DNA of 64,000 nucleotides from Amorphochlora amoebiformis (lineage: Eukaryota > Cercozoa > Chlorarachniophyceae): the NCBI GenBank assembly GCA_054601695.1, contig BAAHQB010000020.1:806001-870000 (forward strand), read 5' to 3'. The position numbers and the translations under genes were made by a program. Numbering within the stretch: the stretch's first letter is position 1; each line of letters starts with the position of its first letter. Positions 1 to 17,125 of the stretch are shown piece after piece. A model generated the notes under the pieces. It was not told the DNA's origin, ran no database searches, and worked only from the letters and a program-made list of their open reading frames with translations.

Positions 1-481
1 TATATATGTATATATGTATATATATATCTTTTTAGAGCAGGTACATCTTTATGTATATATATATATATCTACGTACATACTTCTAAATATATATTTAACA
101 TATGCATATTTATGAATATATGTATTTATGTGTAAAATATGAATATATACATATATACATATATATATCTATATCTATATATATATATATATATATATAT
201 ATTGTATACACCAATATATATATGTACAAAAAATATAGTCAATATCTACATATTCATACACATATATCTAGAAATACAAATACTATATACACTATATCTC
301 CACATGAACATATATACACTTACATATTCAGAAACACACAAACACACCCATATTCAAATATGCGAATGAGGATATCTATACACATACATGCATACGCACG
401 TGTGTACCCCCGAAATTTTTTGAAAATATCCTTCTCTTTCCCCCCTCCCTCATTTATTTTGTGAATTGACGATTATTATAC

Positions 482-522
482 CTGAATATGCCAGCGATCC
501 AAGCATTCGCAATCCTTTCTCC
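482..522 (-). CDS. Tentative exon of gene 1 near the left edge
   Basis: Read on the minus strand, a 41 bp island follows a good acceptor (tgtcccacag) and ends at a GTATAA donor. All three frames are open, so the frame cannot be chosen; the exon upstream (2052-2102) ends in phase 2, which would select the frame containing EKGLRMLGSLAYS. It would be the last visible exon of gene 1, which would then run off the left edge. No family is recognised. A random non-repetitive island with chance splice sites remains possible. Confidence 0.4.
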
Positions 523-539
523 CTGTGGGACAACATCAA

Positions 540-1720
540 AATGTCCATTAGATCTCTTTCTGTCTTTTCTCTCTCTCTCTTTCTTTCTCTTTCTTTCTCT
601 CTCTTTCTTTCTTTCTCTCTCTCTCTCTCTCTTCTCTCTCCTCTCTCTTTTCATTCCCTCTCTCTCTCTGGGGGGCGGGGGGGAGGGGAGAAAGGTGAGA
701 GAGAGAGCGAGGGAAAATAGAGAGATGGTGAAAAGAGAAACAGGAAGAAGAGGGAGAGAGAGAGAGAGCGAGCGAGAGAGAGAGAAGATACAAAGATAGA
801 GAGATAGGAAAAGAGACAAGAGAGAGTCAAACAGGGAGGGAGAGAAAGCTCTTCCTCTCTCCCCAATTCTAAATTGATTTATCTCACACACTGAATCGCC
901 TTTATCGCACATATCTCTCTCTCCGCTCTCTTTCTCTCTCTCTTGTCTGTGTGTCTCTCTCGTTTCTCTCTTTCTCTCGTTTGTCTCTCCATCTCTAATT
1001 TGTCTCTCTCTCTCTTTCGTTTGTGTCTCTCTCTCTCTTTCGTTTGTGTCTCTCTCTCTCTTTCGTTTGTGTCTCTCTCTCTTGTTTCTCTCTCTTTTGT
1101 ATCCCTCCGTCTCTCGTTTCTCTCTCTCTCTTCGTTTTGTCTCTCTCCCTCTCTCTCTTTTATCTCTCTGTCTCACGTTTGCCTCTCTCTATCTCTCGCG
1201 CTTGTCTCTCTTCGTCTCTCTCTTTTTGGTATCTCTCTGTCTCTCATTTCTCTCTCTCTCTCTCTTTTCTCTCTTTTGTATCGCTCTGTCTCTCGTTTCT
1301 CTCTCTCTCTCTCTCTCTTTTGTATCTCTCTGTCTCTCGTTTGTCTCTCTCTCTCTCTGGTTTGTCTTCTCCTCTCTATCTCTCTCTCTATCGTTTGTTT
1401 TTTTCTCTCTCTCTCGTTTGTTTCTCTCTCTCTATCTCTCGTTTGTTTCTCTCTCTCTCTCTCTCGTTTGTCTCTCTCTCTTTCTCTTTTGTATCTGTAT
1501 CTCTCTCTCTATCATTTTCTCTCTCTCGTTTCTCTCTCGTTTTTCTCCCTCTCGTTCTCTCTCTCTCTCTCGTTTCTCTCTCTCTCTCTCTCGTTTCTTT
1601 CTCTCTCTCTCTCGTTTCTCTCTCTCTCTCTCTCGTTTCTCTCTCTCCCTATGTTTGTCTTCCCTCTCTCTCCCTCTCTCTCCCTCTCCCTCCCTCCCTC
1701 CCTAATCTCTTCCCCGCAAA
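540..1720. repeat. CT/GA microsatellite block with strand switch
   Basis: Positions 540-670 are CT-rich, 680-870 GA-rich and 905-1720 CT-rich on the plus strand. In 1000-1640 the CT tract is organised as irregular short units ending in CGTTTGT or CGTTTCT. Ser-Leu open frames here are translation of the repeat. The pyrimidine-to-purine switch near 670 makes the two arms roughly self-complementary. Confidence 0.93.
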
Positions 1721-2051
1721 CTCCACCATATTCCACCTCTCAAACAAACTCATTCTCTATCTCTCCTATCTCTCTTCTCCCCCACCGCTCCACAACACAT
1801 AGGGTTACGGATAGATTACAGGATTAGGGTTAGGGTCAGGGACTAGCATTAGAGCTAGGGTTACGGTTAGGGTTAGCGGTACTCAGGTCAGCGATTAGGG
1901 CCAGGGTTAGGGTTAGGGTTAGGGTTAGGGTTAGGGTTAGGGTTAGGGTTGGATGAGGATTTAGGGTGTCGGTTAGGGCCAGGCGTCGGGTTAGGGTTAG
2001 GGTTAGGGTTAGGGTTAGTTTGGGTAAGGGTTTGTTTAGGGTGCGGGATAC

Positions 2052-5711
<3,660 letters not shown>

Positions 5712-5768
5712 CTGGTAAGTACATATATATATATATATCATACAGAATATATATACACATGTATACAT

Positions 5769-5811
<43 letters not shown>

Positions 5812-5892
5812 TTGTATGTAAATGTTCATGTATAAATATGGAAATATATATGTATATATATATATATATAATATATATATATATATAAATAT

Positions 5893-5929
<37 letters not shown>

Positions 5930-6409
5930 GCATATATATCTACCAGAAGATACATATATACATATATATGTACATATGTATATATATACATATATATACA
6001 TATATATATTATATAGTAATTATAAGATTACCTATACACAATTATTATGTATATAAGCTATATATATGCATATACATATAGTGAGATCCCAATACTATAT
6101 CAGTGATATATGTGTATATAACCTATATACACGAATGAATTCATAATCATATATATATATATATATATATGTAAAATATACATATATACATATATATATA
6201 TATATATGTAATTTATATATGTATATATATATATATGTATATATGTTATATTTACACATAAACATATAAATATGTATACATACATATACATATACATATA
6301 TATATATATATATGTACATATATATATAGATTGATAATATATATATCCATTCATACACAAATAATATATTGATGTACATAAACATATAAATATGTATACA
6401 TACATATAC

Positions 6410-6446
<37 letters not shown>

Positions 6447-6612
6447 TATATATATAGATTGATAATATATATATCCATTCATACACAAATAATATATTGA
6501 TGTATTCTAACCCTAACTCTATCCATAACCCCAACCCTAACCCTAACCCTAACCCTAACCCTAACCCTAACCCTAACCTAACCCTAACCCCGACCCTAAT
6601 CCAACCCTATTT
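5712..6612. other. Spacer between gene 1 and the cyclophilin gene
   Basis: This stretch is TA-rich and contains the tandem duplication at 6255-6506 and a CCCTAA block that begins right after the cyclophilin stop. I see no convincing exon in it, although the unlocated 5' exon of gene 1 should be somewhere here. Confidence 0.7.
6255..6506. repeat. Tandem duplication, about 128 bp period
   Basis: A segment ending in ATCCATTCATACACAAATAA and ATATTGATGTA occurs twice in a row, at about 6255-6376 and 6373-6506, nearly identical apart from TA-tract length. Confidence 0.9.
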
Positions 6613-6740
6613 CTAAGTTTTGTACCTATATATCTGTGCCCACTGCTGAGGCCTGTCGTCTCTGTCTGCAGATTAGGGTTAGGGTAGTGTCAGGGTTAGG
6701 GTTAGGGTTAGGGTTAGGGTTAGGGTTAGGGTTAGGCGTA
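6507..6740. repeat. Back-to-back CCCTAA and TTAGGG blocks
   Basis: 6507-6612 reads CCCTAA on the plus strand and 6674-6740 reads TTAGGG. The two blocks flank the terminal cyclophilin exon (6613-6665). The order CCCTAA then TTAGGG is the reverse of an end-to-end chromosome fusion. Confidence 0.93.
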
Positions 6741-7113
6741 GGGATAAGATTTGGTTGTTATCAACCCTGAGGCGAGACATATGCCTTAATATTCTAAAAA
6801 CACCTAAATATAACCGTAAGACTATCCTACCTTACCCTAATTTCTGAGTCTAATATTAACATTAGGATTAGGGTAAGATGAGATGATATAGAGCCAAGAT
6901 AAGGTAATTTTAGGGTTAGGGTTAGGCGACACCTATTTGTAGGGTTAGTCAGCGCTAGGGTTAGGATCAGTACTAGAGTATCTTAGCATTAAGGACGCTA
7001 AATCTATTTTTAAACCCAACCTGATCTTAAGGATAATATATATATATATATGTTTGTGTGTGTGTGTATATATATATGTATGTATTTTATATATATATAT
7101 ATATATATATATC

Positions 7114-7148
<35 letters not shown>

Positions 7149-7546
7149 TCTTTCGCCACTTTAATAACCTTAGAACAATCCTAACCCTAATCCATATTCT
7201 ATATGACTCTAACCCCAACCCCAAGTTCAATCCTAACCCTAACCCTAACCCTAACCCTAACCCTGACCATAATAACCCTTAGGAAGAGTATAGAGTTAGC
7301 CTAAAAATACCACAATAGCCAACCCTATCCCTAATGCCAACCCTAACCCTAACCCTAGCCCCGTTAGATAACGGTTATAGGTACACCCTAAGGATTGTTA
7401 GGATAACCTATTGGAAGGAAGTTCATGTTTTGAATAGCTGTGATCCCTTTTGATACCTAATCACATATGTGTAATATATATGTGTGGATATAATTTTCAT
7501 CTATGTGAATATGTATCTATTTATGTATATATTGTTTGTGTACAAG

Positions 7547-7581
<35 letters not shown>

Positions 7582-7599
7582 TCATATAATTTATATGTG

Positions 7600-7642
<43 letters not shown>

Positions 7643-7671
7643 CATATATACACATATACATATATGTATAC

Positions 7672-7704
<33 letters not shown>

Positions 7705-7983
7705 CCTTCCAAATATGCAGTATCGACCGTCTAATGGAGGGGTAGGTCCCAGGGTTATGTAGAACTAACAGTATATATATATATATATATATAAATATAT
7801 AAATACATTTATATATATATATATATATATGTGTATATGTGTATATATGTGTGTGTACATTTAAATGCATATGTATGCGCGTATATGTATACATTTACAT
7901 ATATAGATGTATATATATCTATACATTTATATGTACATTATATATATACCACATGTATACACATCTATACATATATTTATGTA

Positions 7984-8016
<33 letters not shown>

Positions 8017-8157
8017 GTATATATATATATATATATATAAGAATCTATACATACATATATATATGTATACATTGGACTATAGGTGTATAGCTTTCATAGG
8101 TGCATATTTAAGAGTATTCATTCTGCGTACATAAATGCTACATATACAATGTTCGCG

Positions 8158-8194
<37 letters not shown>

Positions 8195-8446
8195 ACAAAT
8201 TGAATAGATGTATACACGTGTACATGATAAATACGCACATGTTTACACGAATTAATAAATTGAATAGGTTTAGAGTTTGGATCAAATTTGGTAATTTTGC
8301 TTGGTTTTGGGTTTTAGGGGGGTCGTTTTGTGAGAGAAATAGGGCTAGATTTGGATGATTTTGCCTGAGTGTTGGGTTTTAGAGGGTCATTCTGCGCGAG
8401 ACCTATAATACCGGCTCCCGTGTGTCGGAGAGATGGCTAAGAATTC

Positions 8447-8478
<32 letters not shown>

Positions 8479-8480
8479 GC

Positions 8481-8516
<36 letters not shown>

Positions 8517-8879
8517 GAATATGAATAAGAGGCTGAGACACAATACATACATGAGCATGTATGCATAACATGTGCATTTTATGCGCATAGCTAAAAGTAT
8601 ATGTTCATATATTCGTTTATGCTTATAGCTAAAAGTAAGTGGTCCTATATATTCGTTTTAAGTCCGTAAGCGTGGCGAGCATATGCGCGTATATGATTAC
8701 AATTAAATGTATTTGTTCATATATACATTAAATTTGTTAACACATATATAAACCTTCCTATATAAAAACAAACATTTATATCTATCAAAAATCTGTGTAT
8801 TCTATAGATGCATATTTAAATGAACATATACAGAAAGAACATATGTATATACGCATGCATATGTAGACATATATAAAAT

Positions 8880-8910
<31 letters not shown>

Positions 8911-9024
8911 ATGTCTACTTTGTATATTTTCCATATTTGCATGTACACATTCATGCACATTAATATACCTATATACACATAGAATACACCTGTACATACA
9001 GGACATATTATATATATATGTATA

Positions 9025-9068
<44 letters not shown>

Positions 9069-9267
9069 ATAAAAATACGATATACCTGAATCTCCGAAGG
9101 GAAGCGTAGTCCATTTACTTGACCTCCATCCCCGCTTCCGGTGGGGTCGCCTCCCTGACATTTTTTGAAAAGTTCAGGCTTTTCAAAGAATAGTGCATAT
9201 TTATAAGGAGAGCAGTTTCTTGATATATATATATTATATTATACATATATATATATATGTATATGTA

Positions 9268-9305
<38 letters not shown>

Positions 9306-10145
9306 ATGACAAAGAGCGCGAAGGACACAGATAGAAAGAGTGGAAAACGAGTGAGTTGGATACTCAGAAGGGAAGAGAAGAGAGAAGAGATATAGAGCGA
9401 CGAGAGAAAGAAATTTAGAGCGACGAGAGAAAGATATTTAGAGCGACGAGAGAAAGATATAGAGATATTATATACAAGATTAAAAAGAGGGAAGAGAGGG
9501 CGAGAGATAGATTTCGAATACGGGATGCGGAGAGTGGAAAGAGGGAAGAGTGAAAGAGAGGGGAGAGAAGTCTGTGAGAAAAAAGAGAATGAGTTCAACA
9601 GTAGAGAGAAGGAGAGAAAGATAAACAGTATTCATTGAGATAAATTTAATCTTAAAAAAAAAACCAGATCAAGAGGAGAGGGGAGAAAAGAGAGATGGGG
9701 AACTCTAAGATAAATCTCGAAAGATAGGAGAAATTCAAACTTAAATCGAGATTACGAGGGTAAAAAAAAAAATAGAGGGAAAAGAGAGATAAACCAAGGT
9801 TAAAAACAGTAGAGCAGGATAACCAAAAGAGACAAATCTGGTTGAAGAGAGTAATACAAGAAAAAAAAAAAAATAGAAAAAAAAGAATGATGGGAAATAC
9901 AAGTAAAATAGAGATATCGAAAATGTCAGGAGAGATTACGAAAAAGAGGAAAATTGATACAAGGGAGATTTGAAATAGAGTGCAAGCTCAAGACTTGGAG
10001 AATGTCAAGAGAGTAGAACTTAGAATATAGTAGACAACAGAGGGATGAGAAATACGAAAAAAAAATCGAGATTGAGATAATTTCAGGAGAGTTCAACAAG
10101 ATAAAGGAAAAAAGAGAGGAAAAAAAGATAAGAAATAGGAAAAAG

Positions 10146-10239
<94 letters not shown>

Positions 10240-10667
10240 CTACATATGTATGTATGTATATATCTAGTAGATTTCAAGAATGTCAGAGTGCCTGAATTAG
10301 CCAGTCGTGTATCTTGCGATGAAACATCAGGCCGTTATAGAACCCTGCTTTCACCTTTAAATAGGTAATGTACATATGTACATATATATAATTGTATATA
10401 TATATATATGTATGTATGTATGTATATATATATATATGTATATATGTAACATATATATACTAAGGTATGTATAAACGATTTTCCTACATGTGGAGACATA
10501 TGAAAGCATATATGTATTTATGTCCTTATATAATATAAATGGATGTGTGTGTATAACACACACACACAAATATGTGTGTATATATTTATATATATGTATA
10601 TATATATATATATATACATACATATATATTATATATGTGTATGGAAGATTTATATTTCTATACATAC

Positions 10668-10740
<73 letters not shown>

Positions 10741-11639
10741 ATGTATATATATATATACAAATAACAAACACACATATACCATTCGGACAAAAAAGAAGGA
10801 AAGAGTCCGCATATATATATATTTATATATACATACATATTATATAAACATATATATATATTATATACATATATATATATATACATTCCTTTATATATAC
10901 ATATATACACATATATATTTGTCTGTATGTGTGTATATATACATACATATCATGCATACATATATATACATATATTCATATATATATATATATACCATTC
11001 GCGCAAAAAAGAATGAAGTCGCAGGACAAAAGTCCACATAACACTGCACATCAAAGTTACCCTATATATATATTATATATATATATACACATATATATAT
11101 ATAAATTATATATATATATATATAGATATATACATATCCATACCAATATAAAAAACATATCTATATATCCCACGTAACAATATGCATACATTAAGCTAAG
11201 AATTAGTGTCAATATTAGGATTTCCATTAGAGGTTAGAGGGTCATTTACAGTTAGGGTTAAGGTCAGGGTTAGGGTTAGGGTCAGAGCAAAAGGTGAGGG
11301 TTTATGATAAGGTTGTGATCAGGGTTAGGGTTAGGGTTAGAGTCAGGATTATGGTTAGAGAAGCTATGATCAGAGTTAGGGTTATGGTTAGGGTTGGGGG
11401 TAGTCGGGGTTAGGGTTAGGGTCAGGGTTAGGGTTTGGGTTAGGGTTAGGGTTAGGGCTAGGGTTAGGGTTAGGGTTACCAAAGACGTTTCGAATCTTAT
11501 GTCGATATATTTACGTCCCTATGTATATATGCAAATAACATATAGATGTATATAGTTATAAATATCTGTATATAATATGCATAGCATACGATAATATATT
11601 ATACCAATGTATACATATTTTCATATTCTTATATATATG

Positions 11640-11684
<45 letters not shown>

Positions 11685-11700
11685 TATAAATATATACACA

Positions 11701-11754
<54 letters not shown>

Positions 11755-12073
11755 TAACTTTCTCCAGCGACATAGAGCATATAAAAGGCTCTGACTCATA
11801 ACGTGATTCTAGCGTGACATACGCAGGACATACGCGTGACATAGGCGTGACACAAGGTAACATGGCATCAATACCCCTCAGAACTTCCTCAAATACTCCT
11901 ATAACTGTGACACCACGCACTGTCACGATCGTATCACGCACTGTCATGGTCGTATCACCCGAGGTCACGTAGCGGTCACAAATTTCGAACACGGATCTCG
12001 CGCATGATGTCACGCAGGATGTCACGCAGGATGTCATGCAGGATGTCACGCAGGATGTCACGCATGATATCAT
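6613..12073 (-). CDS. Cyclophilin-type peptidyl-prolyl cis-trans isomerase
   Basis: Nine exons on the minus strand: 11759-12073 (ATG at 12073), 10996-11043, 10477-10483, 10292-10344, 9086-9154, 8365-8436, 7705-7764, 7408-7456 and 6613-6665 (stop TAG). They total 726 bp, 241 residues. The order of motifs is that of a cyclophilin domain: FCPATSFF, then [73 protein letters not shown] and DRDDRPQQ. The family catalyses prolyl isomerisation; the catalytic Arg of FHR is present. The usual NGSQF is here NTQF. The closest architecture is the PPIL1 type. The N-terminus adds Cys-Val-Thr-Ser repeats; starting instead at an acceptor before 11790 is possible. Two donors are GC. Confidence 0.93.
6841..7360. 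repeat. Degenerate telomere-type blocks in a cyclophilin intron
   Basis: 6841-6975 holds scattered TTAGGG units and 7168-7360 holds CCCTAA units on the plus strand. Both lie in the intron between exons 7408-7456 and 6613-6665. The 7168-7360 block is one of the exceptions to the usual sense-strand CCCTAA orientation. Confidence 0.9.
9308..10140 (+). repeat. GA-rich tract
   Basis: Purine-rich low-complexity sequence on the plus strand, hence pyrimidine-rich on the sense strand of the cyclophilin gene, filling most of the intron between exons 10292-10344 and 9086-9154. A short unit with TTTAGAGCGACGAGAGAAAG recurs near 9410-9460. Confidence 0.9.
10477..10483 (-). CDS. 7 bp micro-exon of the cyclophilin gene
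   Basis: The sequence GAAAATC, preceded by the acceptor ctccacatgtag and followed by the donor GTTTAT, converts phase 0 to phase 1. That is exactly what is needed between the neighbouring exons. The resulting stretch FFARMENRFYNG has the same length as the corresponding part of PPIL1-type cyclophilins, with no gap. Without it the reading frame fails. Other tiny exons in the same intron cannot be excluded. Confidence 0.6.
10780..10811 (-). repeat. Truncated copy of cyclophilin exon 10996-11043
   Basis: Downstream of the intact exon on the coding strand, this fragment repeats its 3' part and the same ATG|GTATAT donor, with the 5' part missing. It follows the same rule as the other exon-fragment ladders. 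Confidence 0.8.
11211..11482 (+). repeat. Telomere-type TTAGGG block
   Basis: Degenerate TTAGGG repeats with TTAGGGTC and TTATGG variants. They sit inside the first cyclophilin intron, with CCCTAA on its sense strand. Confidence 0.93.
12001..12072 (-). repeat. 12 bp coding minisatellite, six copies
   Basis: Six tandem copies of CGCAGGATGTCA (plus strand) encode repeated Ser-Cys-Val-Thr at the extreme N-terminus of the cyclophilin model. The copies differ by single bases. The unit length preserves the frame. Related GTGACATACGC units continue to about 11850 inside the same open frame. Confidence 0.9.
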
Positions 12074-12319
12074 GCTCCGGGAGTCAGGAGATTTGGGTAG
12101 TTGTAATTTTTCGGCGTGCGAATTTAATTAACAGTTATCAGTTACTTTTTTAAACTGCAATGGCTTTGGATCTGACGTGCTAGGCATATGGTCTCTATAT
12201 CGCACATACCATGCCCATTACAATTAGACATCTCTAGTTATACGCAATGGTATAAACATACATATATATATTCTTCTTGTTGTTGTAGCGTCTTGTTTAA
12301 CAAAAGTGTGCACACATAT

Positions 12320-12361
<42 letters not shown>

Positions 12362-12470
12362 CATGTATACATTTATATACATATGCATATCATTTTCCCA
12401 AAAATAAAGGGAAAAAAAAAAAACATATATATATCTTATATATCTACACATATACATATAAGTATATCAA

Positions 12471-12902
12471 TCACCGGAAAACCCCCAGGGGATGCAACAT
12501 CATTCTCAAAGTGATTCCCTCCTCCATCTCCCTCTGCAGTCTAGGGGTACCATTAAGATCAACAAACACACAATTCGCACTTTCTGCACGCCAAAATATA
12601 ATTCTCAGAAGTTTCTCGGGAAATTTTGAGTTTTTCTCAACAAAGTTTTTGAGAGAATTTCTTCAGAGAGACTTCGAAGAGGTTGCAGAGTTTTCCTGGA
12701 GGTTCTCACAGATTTTGGAGAGATTTCTTCGAGTTTCTCAGAAATTTTGGAGAGATTCTAAGAGGTTTCAGATGTTTCTTGGTAGGGGTGGGATACCTTA
12801 AGGGTTAAGTTGCTGGCCGTTTGTCGGGTTTTGGAATTTTCTTTTAATCTTTGTAATGCCTTAGAGATGTTTTTATTTTTAGTTTTGAAGACATGTGCAT
12901 GT

Positions 12903-12946
<44 letters not shown>

Positions 12947-12949
12947 ACA

Positions 12950-12987
<38 letters not shown>

Positions 12988-13042
12988 ATTTTATTTATAT
13001 ACATAAATATCTTTACAACAATATATATAAATATATATAGAT

Positions 13043-13127
<85 letters not shown>

Positions 13128-13370
13128 GTAAATATATATATATACATACATATATATATATATACATATATGCATATTATATATTTCTATAAATAGAAAT
13201 ATGTTTATTTGAATGTATTTATGTTTACATGTGTATCTATATATGTTAATGCTTACACGAGCATTTTACATTGCATTGAATCTATGTTGATACTTTTCCT
13301 TCTCTATTAAAATATATCTATATGTTATAAAATTATTTATATTTACATATACTTATATATATATACGCAT

Positions 13371-13416
<46 letters not shown>

Positions 13417-13606
13417 AAAAATGTAACATACACATATACAAAAAATAAAAATATGTCCCATGTGCATATGGTAAATATATGTATATAATACATGTATTTA
13501 CATATGCTTCTCTTTCTATCTCAACATAGTAATATTACGGACAAATGTATGTGTATAAAATATCTTAACATATTTATATATGTTTTGTATACACATATAC
13601 ATGTAT

Positions 13607-13676
<70 letters not shown>

Positions 13677-13830
13677 ACATACACACACACACACATGTAT
13701 ATATATATATATTTACATATATATGATATATACGTACATATATTTATATGTATATATAAATATATATATATATATACATATATATACATATATCTATATA
13801 TATATATATATAACACGATATATTATCTAT

Positions 13831-13877
<47 letters not shown>

Positions 13878-14344
13878 ACATTTTTAAATATACATATTTA
13901 CATTTATATATATATGTATATATATATATACCTTTCTTTCCATCTTAAGCCTACGTTTTTCCTCCAAATCTTCCTCGTCCACCTTCCTTAGCTTCTGAAA
14001 CGATGCATGTATACACATGTATAAAACCACACATACATACATATATATCTATATATATCCTCCTCGTCCACCTTCCTTAGCTTCTGAAACGATATATGTA
14101 TACACATGTATAAAACCACACATGCATATATAAATATATATCGTCTTCGTCCACCTTCCTCAGCTTCTGAAACGATACATGTATGCACATGTATAAACGC
14201 ACACATACATATGTAAATATATATGTATGTATATGTATATATATCTACATAATATATATATGTATATATGTATGTATGTATATATGTACATGTATATATG
14301 TATATGTATGTATATATACATATGTAAGATTCTGTAAGAATATG

Positions 14345-14378
<34 letters not shown>

Positions 14379-14394
14379 GGATTCTGTAAGGATA

Positions 14395-14429
<35 letters not shown>

Positions 14430-14450
14430 TGTAAATGTATAAATATTTCT

Positions 14451-14482
<32 letters not shown>

Positions 14483-15092
14483 TAACCATCCTAACCCTAC
14501 CTTAAAAAAATGAATAGAACACAGAACCATTCTGCACACACACACATAAGAAAACAAACACACATATACTACCTATAAACACACAAACAACATATTCGAA
14601 TGAACCCCAAACACACTCACACATATGAAAACAAACACACATATACATACTATACGCACACAAAACACATTCGAATCAACCCCAAACACACTCACACATC
14701 ATATGAAAACAAACACACATATACACACACAAAAAACACATTCGAATCAACCCCAAACACACCTACACACACACCCGCACATAATAAAAATAAACACACA
14801 TACATACCACACTCACGCACACACAAAAACACACCTTCGAAATAAATTCCCAAACACACACACACACACACCCACGCATATGCATATTTTCAAACTCGTT
14901 TCAAATTCAAAAATATCGAATATCTGCCAAGGTCAGACCTCCAGCGTCTCCCAGTATGGCGCAGCCTCTGGTGCAGGGTGATTTAGATACCACAAGTGTT
15001 CCTCCCAAGGGCTAGGGTTAGGGTTAGGATTAGGGTTAGGGTTAGGGTTAGGGTTAGAGTTAGGCTTAGGCTTAGAGTTAGGGTTTGAGTTT

Positions 15093-15123
<31 letters not shown>

Positions 15124-15340
15124 GGTTAGGGTTGAAGGTGACCAGGATCAGTTTTAGGGTTAGGGTTAGGGTTAGGTTAGGGTTGGGTTAGTGAGAGAGT
15201 TAGTGTTAGGTTAGGGTTGGGTTAGGGTTAGGGTTAGGATTAGGGTTAAAGACAGGATTTTGGTTAGATAGTATACAATTAAAAAAAATATATTTGCATA
15301 TATATATATATATATATAAATATGCATATACATACATATA

Positions 15341-15378
<38 letters not shown>

Positions 15379-16962
15379 CATATACATATTATACATACAT
15401 AATGCACAGTACAAACATACATGCATACAAATATACATACATACTCATCAAAATCAGGATCTTTGGCTTGAAAATTTGTTCATATATCGTTCCAAGATAG
15501 AACATATACAAACATACAAATATACGTACATACGAAGACACATACATCCTCATCAAAAGTCAGGGGCTTTCTGTTGAAAGATTTATTCACATATCATTCC
15601 CGTATAATGCACATACAAACATACGTGCGAAAATACACACATACTCATCAAAGTCAGGGGCTTTGGGGTAAATGATTTATTCATATATCATTCCGGTATA
15701 ATACACAAAGAAACATACATACACCCGAATGCACACGTATACTCATCAAAGGCAGGGGGGCTTGGGTTAAATGATTTATTCATAAATCATTATATACATA
15801 AAAAGATACATGCATTCGAATACAAATACACATACTCATCAAAGTTAGGGGCTTTCGGTTGAATGATTTGTTCATATATCGTTCCCGGATTCAGGGCGCG
15901 TCCCTGTACTCCATGAAGAGCCGCTGGAATAGTTAGCTAGGGTCAGGCTTAAGCTAGGGTTAGGCTTAAACTAGGGTTAGGCTTAAGCTAGGGTTAGGCC
16001 TAAGCTAGGGTGAGGCTTAAGCTAGGGTTAGGCTCAAGCTAGGGTTAGGCTAGGGTTGGGCTGGGTTATGCTAGGGTTAGGGTTAAGTTAGGGGTTGGCT
16101 ATTGTTACGCTGAATTGTTAGCTAGGGTTAGGCTTAAGCTAGGGTTAGGCTAGGTTTAGGCTGGGGATATGCTAGGGATAGGGTTAGGCTAGGGTTAGGC
16201 TAGGGTTAGGCTGGGGTTTTACTAGGGTTGAGCTTAAGCTAGGGTTAGAATAGTGTTAACCGAGGGTTGGCTGGGGTTAGGGTTAAGCTAGGGTTATGCT
16301 AGGGTTAGGCTAGGGTTATCCTAGGGTTAGGGTTAAGTTAGGGCTAGGCTAGGGTTAGGCTGGAATAGCTAGCTAGGGTTAGGCTTCAGCTAGGGTTAGG
16401 CTAGGGTTAGGCTAGGTTTAGGCTGGGGATATGCTAGGGTTAAGGTTAAGCTAGGGTTAAGTTAGGGTTAGGCTGGGGTATGCTAGGGTTAGGGTTAAGC
16501 TAAGATTATGCTAGGGTTAGGCTAGGGTTAGGGTTACGCTAGGGTTAGGCTAGACTTAGGCTGTAATAGTTAGCTAGGGTTAGGCTTAAGCTAGGATTAG
16601 GCTAGGGTTAGGCTAGGGTTAGGCTGGGTTGCAGGTTTAGGCTGGGGTTATGCTAGGGTTAAGGTTAAGCTAGGGTTGGCAAGCTAAGTTTTTTTTTTGG
16701 TTAGCCTAGGGTTAAGCTAGGGTTAGGCTAAAAGTGGGCTAGGATTAAACTAGTTTTAAACTAGGGTTAGGCTAGGGTTAGGCTGGGGTTGGGCTGGGGT
16801 CAGGGTAGGATTAGGCTAGGTTATTCTATGCTTTGACGTATGTGGATGCAAACATATGTATTGAATATATATGTACATATGCATACATATATGAATATGT
16901 ATGTATATACACTTATATATATTTATACATGTACATATGTGATATATGTACATATATATAGA

Positions 16963-16993
<31 letters not shown>

Positions 16994-17082
16994 GCTCTTC
17001 ATCGTAGTTTCCGTCCTGTTAAATGATTGTGTTGGAATTTCAACTGTTTCTACACGTGTCTCTCTCATAATCTCTATCCAAA

Positions 17083-17125
<43 letters not shown>

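Noticed and set aside
943-1827. 294-codon Ser/Leu-rich frame
   Set aside because: It is CT microsatellite read in frame; overlapping frames are equally open.
9086-9154. Exon [11 protein letters not shown] first read as a CAP-Gly fragment
   Set aside because: The neighbouring exons place it in a cyclophilin, where GGDPTG is a hallmark; the CAP-Gly likeness was superficial.
12511-12801. 96-codon plus-strand frame
   Set aside because: It begins at GTG, has quasi-repeated TTTTGGAGAGATT segments, and overlaps the minus-strand terminal exon of gene 3, which has an acceptor, a stop and phase agreement.
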